Notes: generated by a model from the sequence alone, not told the origin. DNA of 64,000 bases from an uncultured Bacteroides sp. (GCA_947074205.1 CAMTOQ010000004.1:1-64000); one strand, 5' to 3'. Shown: positions 18,666-28,172, counted from the stretch's first letter. Numbers and translations are program-made.

Positions 18666-19202
18666 TTACTGACCTCCAAATTTATTGATATGCACTTTCT
18701 CCCATTGCAGATGCTCTTCGTCAAAAGGTTTACGCTCCATACCTTTGTGACCTATAGCAACGATTGAAAGGACTTGCATCTGCAGAGGTATCTCTAATAC
18801 ACCGTGAACAAACTCGTCCGAAGTCATGCCCGTAGCAGTGAAGCGTTCGCGTACTTGAATCCAACAGCTACCTAGACCTAGATCTTCGGCTTGCAATTGA
18901 ATAAGAGTTGAAGCTATGGAAGCATCCTCAATCCAAACGTCACTAGCCAATGGATCGGCCATTACCACAATTGCCAAAGCTGCATCGCCCAAAAAGGCAG
19001 CACCATGTTCTTTGCAATGCGATAGGGTTTTGAGCGTTTCTTTATTGTCTACCACAATAAACTGCCAAGGATTAGAGCGTTTCGATGCGGGCGACATCAA
19101 CGCTGCTTTTAATAAAGCTACAACTTCTTCTTGTGTCAAATTCTCGCTAGTAAATTTACGCATGCTGCGTCTAGCCTTTATGAGTTCGCTAAACTTATCC
19201 AT
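18666..19202 (-). CDS. Nitroreductase-family FMN oxidoreductase
   Basis: A 178-residue FMN flavoenzyme of the short nitroreductase type: N-terminal RRSMRKF with the phosphate-binding arginines, SPASKRSNPWQFIVVD, and the C-terminal DLGLGSCWIQVRERF segment. It would reduce nitro groups, quinones or similar acceptors with NAD(P)H; the physiological substrate is unknown. ATG at 19202 gives the conserved MDKFSELIKARRS start; the longer frame begins inside the leader. First gene of the operon ending in maf. Confidence 0.88.
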   Translation of the reverse strand: MDKFSELIKARRSMRKFTSENLTQEEVVALLKAALMSPASKRSNPWQFIVVDNKETLKTLSHCKEHGAAFLGDAALAIVVMADPLASDVWIEDASIASTLIQLQAEDLGLGSCWIQVRERFTATGMTSDEFVHGVLEIPLQMQVLSIVAIGHKGMERKPFDEEHLQWEKVHINKFGGQ

Positions 19203-19235
19203 TCGAGGTGATTCTTTTATCGTTAGTAATAGATG

Positions 19236-19243
19236 CAAAGATA
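19236..19243 (-). promoter_or_regulatory. Promoter -7 element for the nitroreductase-maf operon
   Basis: The minus strand reads TATCTTTG here, an exact -7 match, giving a leader of about 30 nt. Confidence 0.5.
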
Positions 19244-19388
19244 ATATTAAAAGTATTTAGCTCGAAAGTTGAATAAACTTTTTCAAAAAGTGATTATAGA
19301 ACAGCGAAGAAGATTCGACAACATTTAAAGTTCCACACATGCCATCACACAAATGAAGTGCCGCATACAAAGAGACCTTTACACGTAC

Positions 19389-19507
19389 CACCGTAGTGCA
19401 CAATGGGAATGCACAACGGTGCATAGGGCTATTGACTTTAGTGCATTGCGCTGCGGACTAAAGTACACTCCTCTATGTACTAACATCCACAGCTCTATAT
19501 ACCAAGC
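19389..19507. repeat. Intergenic palindromic block (copy A)
   Basis: The 471-nt gap 19203-19673 has no plausible gene. It holds CACCGTAGTGCA (19389-19400) facing TGCACAACGGTG (19410-19421), a 12-bp stem with one mismatch, then ACTTTAGT (19435-19442) facing ACTAAAGT (19457-19464). From 19426 the order GGCTATTG, TGCAT, GTACA, CCTCT, TGTACTA, ACAGCT, TACCAA recurs at 38249-38359, suggesting two diverged copies of one element. Confidence 0.45.
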
Positions 19508-19659
19508 AAACTATAACTAGAGAGGATGCGGTTCCACTGAAGCAGAAGCGAGACTAGCGCTATATTAAATGGGGAGAACGCAAGAGTTGTAGCATTCAAT
19601 AAAATAGGTAGTAAGCTGAAAAAATAAGAATATTAAAATCAAAGGCTAGACATTTTTCT

Positions 19660-19667
19660 TAAATTTG
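19660..19667 (+). promoter_or_regulatory. Promoter -7 element next to the GNAT-like start codon
   Basis: TAAATTTG ends only 6 nt before the ATG at 19674, so the predicted transcript would have a leader of about 3 nt. Confidence 0.45.
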
Positions 19668-19673
19668 CAAGTA

Positions 19674-20657
19674 ATGGCCATTAAGTTAACCACATATCGG
19701 CACACAGATAATCTGCCAGATCTTCCTGGAGATTATATTTACCACTCTAATAATCTATTTAGAGTATATTATAATACCCCAGGCTTTGCTCCGCTACTTG
19801 TTACAGCATCGGAAGATGGTAAGCTTATTGGCAAAATATTGTTAGGCGTTCGCACCATTCGCCTACTATTTCCACCTTTTATTGTTAAGCGCTGCTACAC
19901 CTATGGCAAAGGCGAATATTTTGTAGAAGAGAGTAGGCAGGAAGAGATCTTCAACATTCTTCTTGAACATCTTACAAAAGAAGCATTTAGAGATGCCTTC
20001 ATGGTAGAATTCCGCTACTTGAACAATCCACTATTTGCCTACAAACACTTCCGAGCCAACCACTATTTCCCAATCAATTGGTCGCGCGTAAGAAACTCAC
20101 TTCACAGTCAACCAAAAGCATCCACAAGGGTGAGTCCTTCGCGTTTACGACAAATACGCAAAGGATTGAAGAATGGTGCATCTATTCATGAGATTAAAAA
20201 CAGGGAAGAGATTAAGCAGTTTGCCGAATCACTACATAAGGTGGGTAATATTGTCATTGGAAAGCAGTTTCCCAATGTGGCTTTTTTCGAAAGCATCTAC
20301 GATCTGTTCTACCCCAACCAACAGGCAAAGATTTTTGTAGTAAAGTATAAAGAAAAAATTATTGGCAGCTCACTCTGCTTCTATTCCGGAACGGATGCCC
20401 TACTCTACTTCTCGGGCGGTATGAAGAAGCGCTATGCTCGGCAATATCCTGGTGTATTGGCTGCATGGGCAGCGATGAACGATGCATTCGAAAGAGGCTT
20501 TAGCCACTTCGAGTTTATGCATGTAGGACTTCCCTTCAAGCGTCACGGATATCGAAACTTCACACTTCAGTTTGGAGGCAAACAAAGTACTACTCGTCGT
20601 TGGTTCAGCTTTCGTTGTCAATGGCTAAATAAATTGTGTATCAAACTATACGTTTAA
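19674..20657 (+). CDS. FemAB/GNAT-like acyltransferase, unknown
   Basis: A 327-residue cytoplasmic protein that looks like two tandem GNAT-type domains, as in FemAB-like proteins. The second half carries the usual strand pattern (KIFVVKYKEKIIGSSLCFYSG, ALLYFSGG, then GVLAAWAAMNDAFERGFSHFEF). Relatives transfer amino-acyl or acyl groups, often to cell-wall or lipid precursors; the acceptor here is unknown. ATG at 19674 is preferred to the TTG at 19665, which lies inside the -7 promoter element. Neighbours give no functional clue. Confidence 0.65.
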   Translation: MAIKLTTYRHTDNLPDLPGDYIYHSNNLFRVYYNTPGFAPLLVTASEDGKLIGKILLGVRTIRLLFPPFIVKRCYTYGKGEYFVEESRQEEIFNILLEHLTKEAFRDAFMVEFRYLNNPLFAYKHFRANHYFPINWSRVRNSLHSQPKASTRVSPSRLRQIRKGLKNGASIHEIKNREEIKQFAESLHKVGNIVIGKQFPNVAFFESIYDLFYPNQQAKIFVVKYKEKIIGSSLCFYSGTDALLYFSGGMKKRYARQYPGVLAAWAAMNDAFERGFSHFEFMHVGLPFKRHGYRNFTLQFGGKQSTTRRWFSFRCQWLNKLCIKLYV

Positions 20658-20758
20658 AACGTTTTTCTCGTTATTACTTATATTTATGAAGGTTTTCGGG
20701 TAAGCTATCACCAACATGGCGAGCAGCTACACCTGCTATGTCTTGAAACACAATTCAA

Positions 20759-23164
20759 ATGAGAATTCAATTATCTACTATACTTTTATTTCTTTTAATT
20801 TCAGTAAACGTTTTTGCTCAAGAGGTGAAGATCGGGGGTACTATTGTCGATGAAAATGGCGAGCCTATCGAACTAGCAACAGTACGCATTGAGGGAACTG
20901 CCATTGGTACAGTAAGCAACTTAAAAGGACGTTATTCATTAAAATTCACCTCGCGCGATAGTGTAACAATCATCTATTCGATGATTGGATACAACACCCG
21001 AAAGCGCACACTTGTACGACCACAAGGTAATATCAGCATCAATATAACTCTACCCGCTTTAGGTTACGAGCTTGGCGAAGTAACGGTAACCGAGAGTCGC
21101 AGACAAACCAACACGGTACAGCAGATAGACATGAAGGCCAATAAGATGATGCCCGACGCATCGGGTGGAAACATTGAATCGATCATCGCAACGCAGGCCG
21201 GCGTGAGCTCTAATAATGAGTTAAGTTCGCAATACAATGTACGCGGGGGTAGTTATGACGAAAACCTTGTCTATGTGAATGGAGTTGAAGTATACCGCCC
21301 ATTACTTATTCGTTCCGGACAGCAAGAGGGCCTTAGCTTCATCAATCCGGATATGGTGTCAAACGTTGGCTTCTCATCGGGTGGATTCGAAGCACGCTAT
21401 GGCGACAAGATGTCTTCTGTACTTGATATAATATATAAACGTCCTACTCAATTCGAGGCAAGTGCTGCTATGAGCCTTTTAGGCGCATCTGCTTATATTG
21501 GTTTAGGAAACAGCAAATGGTCGTGGACCAACGGTGTGCGCTATAAAACCAACAGCTATCTATTGGGAACACTAGACACTAAGGGAGAGTACAATCCACG
21601 TTTTGTGGATTATCAGACCTATTTCAGTTGGAACATTTCAAAACGCTGGGAGGTGGGCTTCATTGGAAACATCTCGCAAAACAAGTATGAATTTCAGCCA
21701 GCCGATAGATATACAAAATTTGGAACATTATCATCAGTAAGGGAGTTTAAAGTCTACTTCGATGGACAAGAAAAAGATTTATTTCGCACCTTCTTTGGTG
21801 CAGCCAATCTTACTTACAAGTTCACTGATCTTAATAGCATTACCTTCAGAGCTAGTGCCTTCCGAAGTATTGAAGAGGTGACCTATGATATCATGGGGCA
21901 ATACTGGTTAAATGATTCGGACGATTCCAGTTCCGATCAGAGCAGTGATTCCGGTGATATTGTTGGAGTAGGTAGCTATATGGAACATGCCCGCAATTAT
22001 CTCTCAAGCACGGTCCAAAGTTACTCTATTACTGGACAGAGCCAGGTTAAAAGTCATCGTATCAGCTGGGGATTAGAAATCAAAAACGAACAGATAAAAG
22101 AGCGAATGCGTGAGTGGGAGATGCGCGACTCAGCAAACTACTCACTACCCCACGTGCCCGAAGGACCTGAGCTGATCTATTCATTGACTTCACGCAACAA
22201 CATCAATAGTAATCGTTTATCTTTCTTTGCACAAGACAGTTATCGATTCAGATCACCATTGGGTTTATTCACCCTAACAGCAGGTGTGCGTGGTAGTTAT
22301 TGGAGTTGGAACAAAGAGTTTATCTTCAGCCCACGTGCTTCACTTGCGCTGATACCAGCTTTCAATGAGCGCTTTACTCTACGCGCTGCTACAGGCATCT
22401 ACTATCAATCCCCTTTCTACAAAGAGTTTAGACAGATGGTCTATACCGACGACATGTGGCAAGTGGAACTCAACAAAGACATCAAATCGCAGCGATCCAT
22501 ACAGTTTGTACTAGGAGGGGATTATAGCTTTAGAGCTGTAGACAGACCTTTCAAGTTTACTGCTGAGGTATATTACAAGGCCCTCAGCAACCTTATCCCC
22601 TATGATATAGACAATGTGCGCATCAACTACTATGGGCGAAATATGGCGAATGGTTATGCTATGGGCCTAGACATGAAAATATTTGGCGAATTTGTTCCGG
22701 GAACTGACTCTTGGCTAAGTGTATCACTGATGAAAACCGAGGAGAAGATTGACGGCAAGTGGATTCCACGTCCCACTGACCAACGTTACAATGTCTCACT
22801 CTATTTCACTGATTACTTTCCTAAAAGCACCAAGTGGAAGATGAATTTAAAAGGAACTATGGCTGGAGGTTTACCATTCGGCCCACCAAGAAGCGGACGC
22901 GAAGCTGCAGTATTCCGCACCCCAAGTTATCGACGTGTTGACATCGGCATGTCGCGCATTTTATTTGACAATTCCGACCGTCACAAGACGGGCTTTGGAC
23001 GTAACATCAAAACGGCATGGCTAGGTTTAGACGTGTTCAACCTCCTCAATATTAACAATGTAAACTCCTACTACTGGGTAACAGATGTAAACAACAATCA
23101 GTTTGCGGTACCCAACTATCTGACATCTCGTCAAATCAACGTACGCCTGCTCATTGACTTTTAA
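20759..23164 (+). CDS. TonB-dependent outer-membrane receptor
   Basis: An 801-residue outer-membrane protein with signal peptide (cleavage after VNVFAQ, residue 21), an N-terminal carboxypeptidase-regulatory-like beta-sandwich (about 24-108, GGTIVDENGEPIELATVRI), a plug (about 115-230, with SQYNVRGGSYDENLVYVNG), and a 22-strand barrel ending in the aromatic-type C-terminus RLLIDF. It is shorter than SusC proteins (about 1,000 residues) and has no SusD partner, so it more likely imports a small ligand such as a metal chelate, cofactor or peptide. A Ser/Asp-rich stretch (DDSSSDQSSDSGD, about 389-401) would be in an extracellular loop. The ligand is unknown. Confidence 0.88.
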   Translation: MRIQLSTILLFLLISVNVFAQEVKIGGTIVDENGEPIELATVRIEGTAIGTVSNLKGRYSLKFTSRDSVTIIYSMIGYNTRKRTLVRPQGNISINITLPALGYELGEVTVTESRRQTNTVQQIDMKANKMMPDASGGNIESIIATQAGVSSNNELSSQYNVRGGSYDENLVYVNGVEVYRPLLIRSGQQEGLSFINPDMVSNVGFSSGGFEARYGDKMSSVLDIIYKRPTQFEASAAMSLLGASAYIGLGNSKWSWTNGVRYKTNSYLLGTLDTKGEYNPRFVDYQTYFSWNISKRWEVGFIGNISQNKYEFQPADRYTKFGTLSSVREFKVYFDGQEKDLFRTFFGAANLTYKFTDLNSITFRASAFRSIEEVTYDIMGQYWLNDSDDSSSDQSSDSGDIVGVGSYMEHARNYLSSTVQSYSITGQSQVKSHRISWGLEIKNEQIKERMREWEMRDSANYSLPHVPEGPELIYSLTSRNNINSNRLSFFAQDSYRFRSPLGLFTLTAGVRGSYWSWNKEFIFSPRASLALIPAFNERFTLRAATGIYYQSPFYKEFRQMVYTDDMWQVELNKDIKSQRSIQFVLGGDYSFRAVDRPFKFTAEVYYKALSNLIPYDIDNVRINYYGRNMANGYAMGLDMKIFGEFVPGTDSWLSVSLMKTEEKIDGKWIPRPTDQRYNVSLYFTDYFPKSTKWKMNLKGTMAGGLPFGPPRSGREAAVFRTPSYRRVDIGMSRILFDNSDRHKTGFGRNIKTAWLGLDVFNLLNINNVNSYYWVTDVNNNQFAVPNYLTSRQINVRLLIDF

Positions 23165-23264
23165 AATAAATTGCAGAAAAATTTCTATATTAATTAAGAA
23201 TTGGCTTTCTTTGTGCTGTTTTAGTCTAAAAAACAGTACTATTCAAGCAATTAATAAGAAATTT

Positions 23265-23669
23265 ATGAAAATCTCACACATTGAACACTTAGGCATCGCG
23301 GTACCAAGTATCGAAGAAGCCCTGCCCTATTATGAAAATGTTTTGGGTCTGAAATGCTATAACATCGAAACTGTAGAAGACCAAAAGGTAAGAACGGCTT
23401 TTCTTAAGGTTGGCGACACAAAAATCGAACTTCTTGAACCGACTTCTCCCGAAAGCACTATTGCTAAATTCTTAGAAAACAAAGGTCCAGGCGTACATCA
23501 TATTGCTTATGCAGTATCTGATGGTGTGGCTAATGCTCTTGCAGAATGCGAAGAAAAAGGAATACGCTTGATTGACAAAGCTCCTCGCAATGGCGCAGAA
23601 GGTTTAAGCATCGCTTTCCTACATCCAAAATCAACTCAAGGCGTATTGACTGAGCTTTGCGAAGATTAA
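23265..23669 (+). CDS. mce: Methylmalonyl-CoA epimerase
   Basis: Interconverts (R)- and (S)-methylmalonyl-CoA between mutase and decarboxylase. The 134-residue VOC/glyoxalase-fold protein has the metal ligand His8 in HIEHLGIAV, KVGDTKIELLEP, VHHIAYAV and the C-terminal GVLTELCE. ATG at 23265 gives the conserved MKISHIEHLG start; upstream codons in frame look non-coding. It leads the mmd gene cluster (122 nt gap to mmdA), which confirms the assignment. Confidence 0.95.
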   Translation: MKISHIEHLGIAVPSIEEALPYYENVLGLKCYNIETVEDQKVRTAFLKVGDTKIELLEPTSPESTIAKFLENKGPGVHHIAYAVSDGVANALAECEEKGIRLIDKAPRNGAEGLSIAFLHPKSTQGVLTELCED

Positions 23670-23791
23670 AAACAAACCAAAAGATTTAGATTTAAAATCA
23701 GATATATGAGTGTAGTCTTCAACTAGAGTTATCGCCCTATCAGCCGATTACTAGACGAACGACACTCAGTAACTTCTAATAAACAACAATT

Positions 23792-25345
23792 ATGAGTAAC
23801 CAGCTTGACAAAATTAAAGAGCTAATTGAGCGACGCACCGAAGCACGTAACGGCGGTGGTGAAAAAGCAATTGCCAAACAACACGAAAAAGGCAAATACA
23901 CAGCTCGCGAACGTATAGCAATGCTTCTTGACGAAGGTAGCTTCGAAGAGATGGATATGTTTGTTGAACACAGATGTACCAACTTCGGTATGGCCAAAAA
24001 GCACTATCCTGGTGATGGTGTAGTAACTGGTTGCGGTACTATCGACGGTCGCTTAGTATATATCTTCGCACAAGATTTTACTGTTACTGCAGGTTCATTG
24101 TCCGAAACAATGTCACTTAAGATTTGTAAGATTATGGACCAAGCACTTAAAATGGGTGCTCCTGTTATCGGTATCAATGACTCGGGTGGTGCACGTATCC
24201 AAGAAGGTATTAACGCTTTGGCCGGATATGCTGAGATCTTCCAACGCAATATTCTTGCATCGGGTGTTATTCCACAAATCTCGGGTATCTTTGGCCCATG
24301 TGCCGGTGGTGCAGTTTACTCTCCTGCCCTTACCGATTTCACCTTGATGATGGAAAACACATCTTACATGTTCCTTACTGGTCCTAAAGTTGTTAAGACA
24401 GTTACAGGCGAAGATGTTACTCAAGAACAATTGGGTGGTGCAAGCGTTCACTCTGCGAAGTCAGGTGTAACACACTTCACCGCTTCTACAGAAGAAGAAG
24501 GCCTAGCTATGATGCGTCGATTGTTGAGCTATATCCCACAAAATAATCTTGAAGAAGCTCCTTACGCAGAATGTACTGACCCCATTGATAGACTAGAGGA
24601 TTCTCTTAACGAAATCATTCCAGATAGCCCTAACAAACCTTATGACATGTATGAGGTGATTGGCGCTATCGTTGACAACGGTGAATTCCTAGAAGTACAA
24701 AGAGATTATTCAAAAAATATCATCATTGGTTTTGCTCGCTTCAATGGCCAATCGGTAGGTATCGTTGCCAACCAACCTAAATATCTAGCAGGTGTATTGG
24801 ACAGCAACGCTTCACGCAAAGCAGGTCGTTTCGTTCGTTTCTGCGACGCTTTCAACATTCCTATTGTATCGCTAGTAGACGTTCCAGGTTTCCTTCCAGG
24901 TACAGGTCAAGAGTACAATGGTGTAATCCTTCATGGTGCTAAATTGCTTTACGCTTATGGCGAAGCTACTGTACCTAAAGTAACTGTTACATTGCGTAAA
25001 TCGTATGGTGGTTCGCACATCGTAATGAGCTGTAAGCAACTTCGCGGTGATATGAACTATGCATGGCCAACTGCAGAAATCGCAGTAATGGGTGGAGCCG
25101 GCGCTGTAGAGGTGCTTTATGCAAGAGAAGCAAAAGATCAAGAAAATCCAGCTCAATTCCTTGCTGAAAAAGAAGCTGAATACAACAAGCTGTTTGCTAA
25201 CCCTTACAATGCCGCTAAGTATGGCTACATCGATGATGTGATTGAGCCACGTAATACTCGTTTCCGCATCATCCGCGCCTTGCAACAACTACAAACTAAA
25301 AAGTTGACGAATCCCGCTAAGAAGCACGGTAATATTCCTTTGTAA
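23792..25345 (+). CDS. mmdA: Methylmalonyl-CoA decarboxylase alpha (carboxyltransferase) subunit
   Basis: Moves the carboxyl group of methylmalonyl-CoA to biotin, giving propionyl-CoA. The 517-residue protein is a full-length acyl-CoA carboxylase beta/carboxyltransferase-type enzyme: [19 protein letters not shown] at the start, [13 protein letters not shown] and [16 protein letters not shown] for CoA/biotin pockets, and the C-terminal [11 protein letters not shown] segment. The propionyl-CoA carboxylase beta chain is a near relative, but the following OadG-, biotin- and OadB-type genes show that this is the Na+-pumping decarboxylase. Codon bias (GGT, GCT) suggests high expression. Confidence 0.94.
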   Translation: MSNQLDKIKELIERRTEARNGGGEKAIAKQHEKGKYTARERIAMLLDEGSFEEMDMFVEHRCTNFGMAKKHYPGDGVVTGCGTIDGRLVYIFAQDFTVTAGSLSETMSLKICKIMDQALKMGAPVIGINDSGGARIQEGINALAGYAEIFQRNILASGVIPQISGIFGPCAGGAVYSPALTDFTLMMENTSYMFLTGPKVVKTVTGEDVTQEQLGGASVHSAKSGVTHFTASTEEEGLAMMRRLLSYIPQNNLEEAPYAECTDPIDRLEDSLNEIIPDSPNKPYDMYEVIGAIVDNGEFLEVQRDYSKNIIIGFARFNGQSVGIVANQPKYLAGVLDSNASRKAGRFVRFCDAFNIPIVSLVDVPGFLPGTGQEYNGVILHGAKLLYAYGEATVPKVTVTLRKSYGGSHIVMSCKQLRGDMNYAWPTAEIAVMGGAGAVEVLYAREAKDQENPAQFLAEKEAEYNKLFANPYNAAKYGYIDDVIEPRNTRFRIIRALQQLQTKKLTNPAKKHGNIPL

Positions 25346-25375
25346 TCAATTCTTTAAACGTAAACAAAAACGATT

Positions 25376-26308
25376 ATGAATAAAATAAAAAACGGAATAT
25401 TCCTTTCATTGCTTCTTGTATTGGTTTTCTGTTCTTCTTGTCAAGAGCAAAGATCAACCAACAAGTTGTTGCTGAATGAGGTGCTTCTAGACAACGAAAG
25501 CAACCTCCAGGACGACTATGGTGTACATAGCGCATGGATTGAGATATTCAATCGTTCGTTTGGTAGCACAGACATTTCGGCTCACCGAATTGAACTACAA
25601 TCGGGAAATAACGCTCCTGTTCAATACTTTATTCCAAAGGGTGATGTTGAAACGGTGATCAAACCTCGTCAGCACACTTTGTTTTGGGCTGATGGAGAAC
25701 CCCGTCGTGGTACATTCCACACCAACTTTGTTTTAAACCCTAACGAAAACAGCATCATCAGATTGTATGATTCGGGTGGTAAATTATTGGACGAAGTAGA
25801 GATTCCAGCTGGCCAACTAAAAGCTAACCAATCATGGGCACGTGTATCTGATGGTGCCGATACTTGGGAAGTAAAAGATGGCAGTGAGGATAAATATGTC
25901 ACTCCAAGCACCAACAACCTTACCATTGATAGCAATAGTAAAGTTGAAAACTTTGAGAAACAAGACTCATCGGGTGTCGGTATGGCTATTTCTGCTATGA
26001 CTGTAGTATTCTCTGGGCTATTGTTGCTCTTCATTATCTTTAAGATTATTGGTACAATTGCTGTATCGATGAGTAGACGCAATGCAATGCGCGCTAAAGG
26101 TATCACTGACCACAAAGAGGCTAACGAGAAGAAACTTGGTCAAGCGCCAGGCGAAGTGTTTGCTGCAATTGCTATGGCTATGCACGAGATGCAAAACGAC
26201 GTTCACGATATGGAAGATACAGTATTGACGATTACCCCAGTGAAGCGTAAATATTCACCATGGAGCTCGAAAATCTATACACTTCGTGAGAATCCGAACA
26301 AAAAGTAA
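25376..26308 (+). CDS. Lamin-tail-domain / OadG-type gamma-subunit fusion lipoprotein
   Basis: A 310-residue protein in the place of the decarboxylase gamma subunit (OadG/MmdD). The N-terminus is a signal ending near the Cys pair in FCSSCQEQ. Residues about 30-185 resemble a lamin-tail domain (LLLNEVLLDNESN..., HSAWIEIFNRS, NFVLNPNENSIIRLYDSGG, DEVEIPAGQLKANQSWAR). One transmembrane helix follows (about 203-228), then a cytoplasmic tail typical of OadG. The gamma subunit stabilises the membrane complex and may bind zinc; the role of the periplasmic lamin-tail domain is unknown. 30 nt after mmdA and 23 nt before the biotin-carrier gene. Confidence 0.8.
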   Translation: MNKIKNGIFLSLLLVLVFCSSCQEQRSTNKLLLNEVLLDNESNLQDDYGVHSAWIEIFNRSFGSTDISAHRIELQSGNNAPVQYFIPKGDVETVIKPRQHTLFWADGEPRRGTFHTNFVLNPNENSIIRLYDSGGKLLDEVEIPAGQLKANQSWARVSDGADTWEVKDGSEDKYVTPSTNNLTIDSNSKVENFEKQDSSGVGMAISAMTVVFSGLLLLFIIFKIIGTIAVSMSRRNAMRAKGITDHKEANEKKLGQAPGEVFAAIAMAMHEMQNDVHDMEDTVLTITPVKRKYSPWSSKIYTLRENPNKK

Positions 26309-26331
26309 TATCACCATTAATTCATAAAACA

Positions 26332-26757
26332 ATGAAAGAATACAAATATACAATCAACGGTAACCTTTATAATGTTTGTATCGGCGATATCGATGACAAC
26401 ATTGCCCACGTAGAGGTAAACGGTACACCTTTTAAGGTAGAAATGGAGAAAACTCAAAAAGCTGCTCCACGTCCTGTGGTGGCACGCCCTATTGCTGCTC
26501 AGCCTACTACTCCTGTTGCAAAACCAGCTCCTGCTGCCGGATCTAAATCAGGCATCAAGTCTCCACTTCCAGGCGTAATCCTTGAGGTAAAAGTAAAAGA
26601 AGGAGAAGTTGTAAAGAAAGGTCAAACCGTTCTCATCCTCGAAGCAATGAAGATGGAAAACAACATCAATGCAGACAAAGATGGTACAGTTACTAAAATT
26701 AATGTAAACAAAGGAGACTCTGTATTGGAAGGTACAGACCTGATAATCATCGAATAA
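26332..26757 (+). CDS. mmdC: Biotin carrier subunit of methylmalonyl-CoA decarboxylase
   Basis: Carries carboxybiotin from the alpha to the beta subunit. The 141-residue protein has an N-terminal strand-rich part (1-40), a flexible Ala/Pro linker (about 45-70) and a biotinyl domain (73-141) with the biotinylated Lys107 in EAMKMEN. One nt separates its stop from the start of the beta subunit gene. Confidence 0.95.
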   Translation: MKEYKYTINGNLYNVCIGDIDDNIAHVEVNGTPFKVEMEKTQKAAPRPVVARPIAAQPTTPVAKPAPAAGSKSGIKSPLPGVILEVKVKEGEVVKKGQTVLILEAMKMENNINADKDGTVTKINVNKGDSVLEGTDLIIIE

Positions 26758-26758
26758 T

Positions 26759-27919
26759 ATGGGAGATTTTTTAAGTTTTCTAGGGAATAACCTTGCCGAC
26801 TTCTGGACTTACACAGGTTTCTATAATGCGACCTGGGGACATTTGGCCATGATAATCATCGGTTTGGTTTTCATCTATTTGGCTGTGGCCCACGAGTTCG
26901 AGCCAATGTTACTTATTCCTATTGGTTTTGGTATCTTGATTGGTAATATACCTTTCAATATGGACGCCGGACTAAAAGTGGGAATCTATGAAGAGGGTTC
27001 TGTATTGAACATCCTATATGGAGGGGTAACCTCCGGCTGGTATCCGCCACTCATCTTCCTAGGTATCGGAGCTATGACCGACTTCTCGGCATTGATCTCT
27101 AACCCTAAGTTGATGTTAATTGGCGCAGCAGCTCAGTTTGGTATCTTTGGTGCTTATATGATCGCTTTGGCTATCGGTTTTAACCCAATGCAAGCCGGTG
27201 CTATCGGTATCATTGGTGGTGCTGACGGTCCAACGGCTATCTTCTTATCATCTAAGCTTGCTCCTAATCTTATGGGTGCCATTGCGGTATCGGCCTACTC
27301 TTACATGGCCCTTGTACCAGTGATTCAGCCCCCAATCATGAGAGCTTTGACTACTAAACACGAACGTCTCATTCGCATGAAACCTCCCCGTGTGATTTCT
27401 CATACAGAGAAGGTAATCTTCCCTATTGTAGGTTTATTGTTGACTACCTTCTTGGTACCTTCGGGTTTGCCATTGTTGGGTATGTTGTTCTTCGGTAACC
27501 TTTTGAAAGAAAGTGGTGTAACTCGCCGTTTAGCTGAGACTGCTCGCGGTCCGCTTATCGACACCATCACTATCCTTCTTGGTTTGACAGTAGGTGCATC
27601 TACTCAGGCTTCTGAGTTCATCACTTGGGATTCTATCAAGATCTTCCTTTTGGGTGCGCTTTCGTTCGTTATCGCTACTACATCGGGCGTATTGTTCGTG
27701 AAGTTGTTCAATCTCTTCTTAGGCAAGGACAACAAGATCAATCCGCTTATCGGTAATGCAGGTGTATCGGCTGTACCCGACTCGGCACGTATCTCACAAG
27801 TAGTAGGTTTGGAATATGATCCAACCAACTACCTATTGATGCATGCTATGGGGCCAAACGTAGCTGGCGTAATCGGTTCAGCTGTAGCTGCCGGTATCTT
27901 GCTTGGTTTCTTGTTATAA
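26759..27919 (+). CDS. mmdB: Na+-translocating decarboxylase beta subunit
   Basis: Integral membrane subunit (OadB/MmdB family) that decarboxylates carboxybiotin and exports Na+. The 386 residues contain about 9-11 membrane segments and the family signatures GIGAMTDFSALISNP, GIIGGADGPTAIF and the second-half GNAGVSAVPDSARISQ. With mce, mmdA, the gamma-like fusion and mmdC it completes the propionate-forming Na+ pump. Confidence 0.95.
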   Translation: MGDFLSFLGNNLADFWTYTGFYNATWGHLAMIIIGLVFIYLAVAHEFEPMLLIPIGFGILIGNIPFNMDAGLKVGIYEEGSVLNILYGGVTSGWYPPLIFLGIGAMTDFSALISNPKLMLIGAAAQFGIFGAYMIALAIGFNPMQAGAIGIIGGADGPTAIFLSSKLAPNLMGAIAVSAYSYMALVPVIQPPIMRALTTKHERLIRMKPPRVISHTEKVIFPIVGLLLTTFLVPSGLPLLGMLFFGNLLKESGVTRRLAETARGPLIDTITILLGLTVGASTQASEFITWDSIKIFLLGALSFVIATTSGVLFVKLFNLFLGKDNKINPLIGNAGVSAVPDSARISQVVGLEYDPTNYLLMHAMGPNVAGVIGSAVAAGILLGFLL

Positions 27920-27949
27920 TACCTTTATATAAGATACTTTTATAATAAT

Positions 27950-27990
27950 AGGCTGTCTTCCATTGTGAAGACAGCCTGTTCTGTTTTAGC
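27950..27990 (+). terminator. mmd operon terminator
   Basis: AGGCTGTCTTC (27950-27960) and GAAGACAGCCT (27967-27977) form an 11-bp perfect stem with a 6-nt loop, followed by GTTCTGTTTT. Confidence 0.8.
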
Positions 27991-28111
27991 TAAACCCGTG
28001 GAGATTGGCATCATTCTTTAGAGCAGATTATGAGAGCCTAAATAGCTATTAAGTTCTATGCAAAGTCAAAGTATCCTAACTGAGTAACAAGTCTAAGGAG
28101 AAGCTTCTTTT

Positions 28112-28153
28112 AAACAATAAAGGCCCAGTTAACACTGAGCCTTTATTGTTTTT
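28112..28153. terminator. Terminator hairpin downstream of the DsbD-like gene
   Basis: AAACAATAAAGGC (28112-28124) pairs with GCCTTTATTGTTT; an inner CAGT/ACTG extends the stem around a TTAA loop. A/T tracts flank both sides, so it can serve the minus-strand DsbD-like gene and the end of the mmd region. Confidence 0.75.
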
Positions 28154-28172
28154 ATCCTACAGGAGGATAGTT

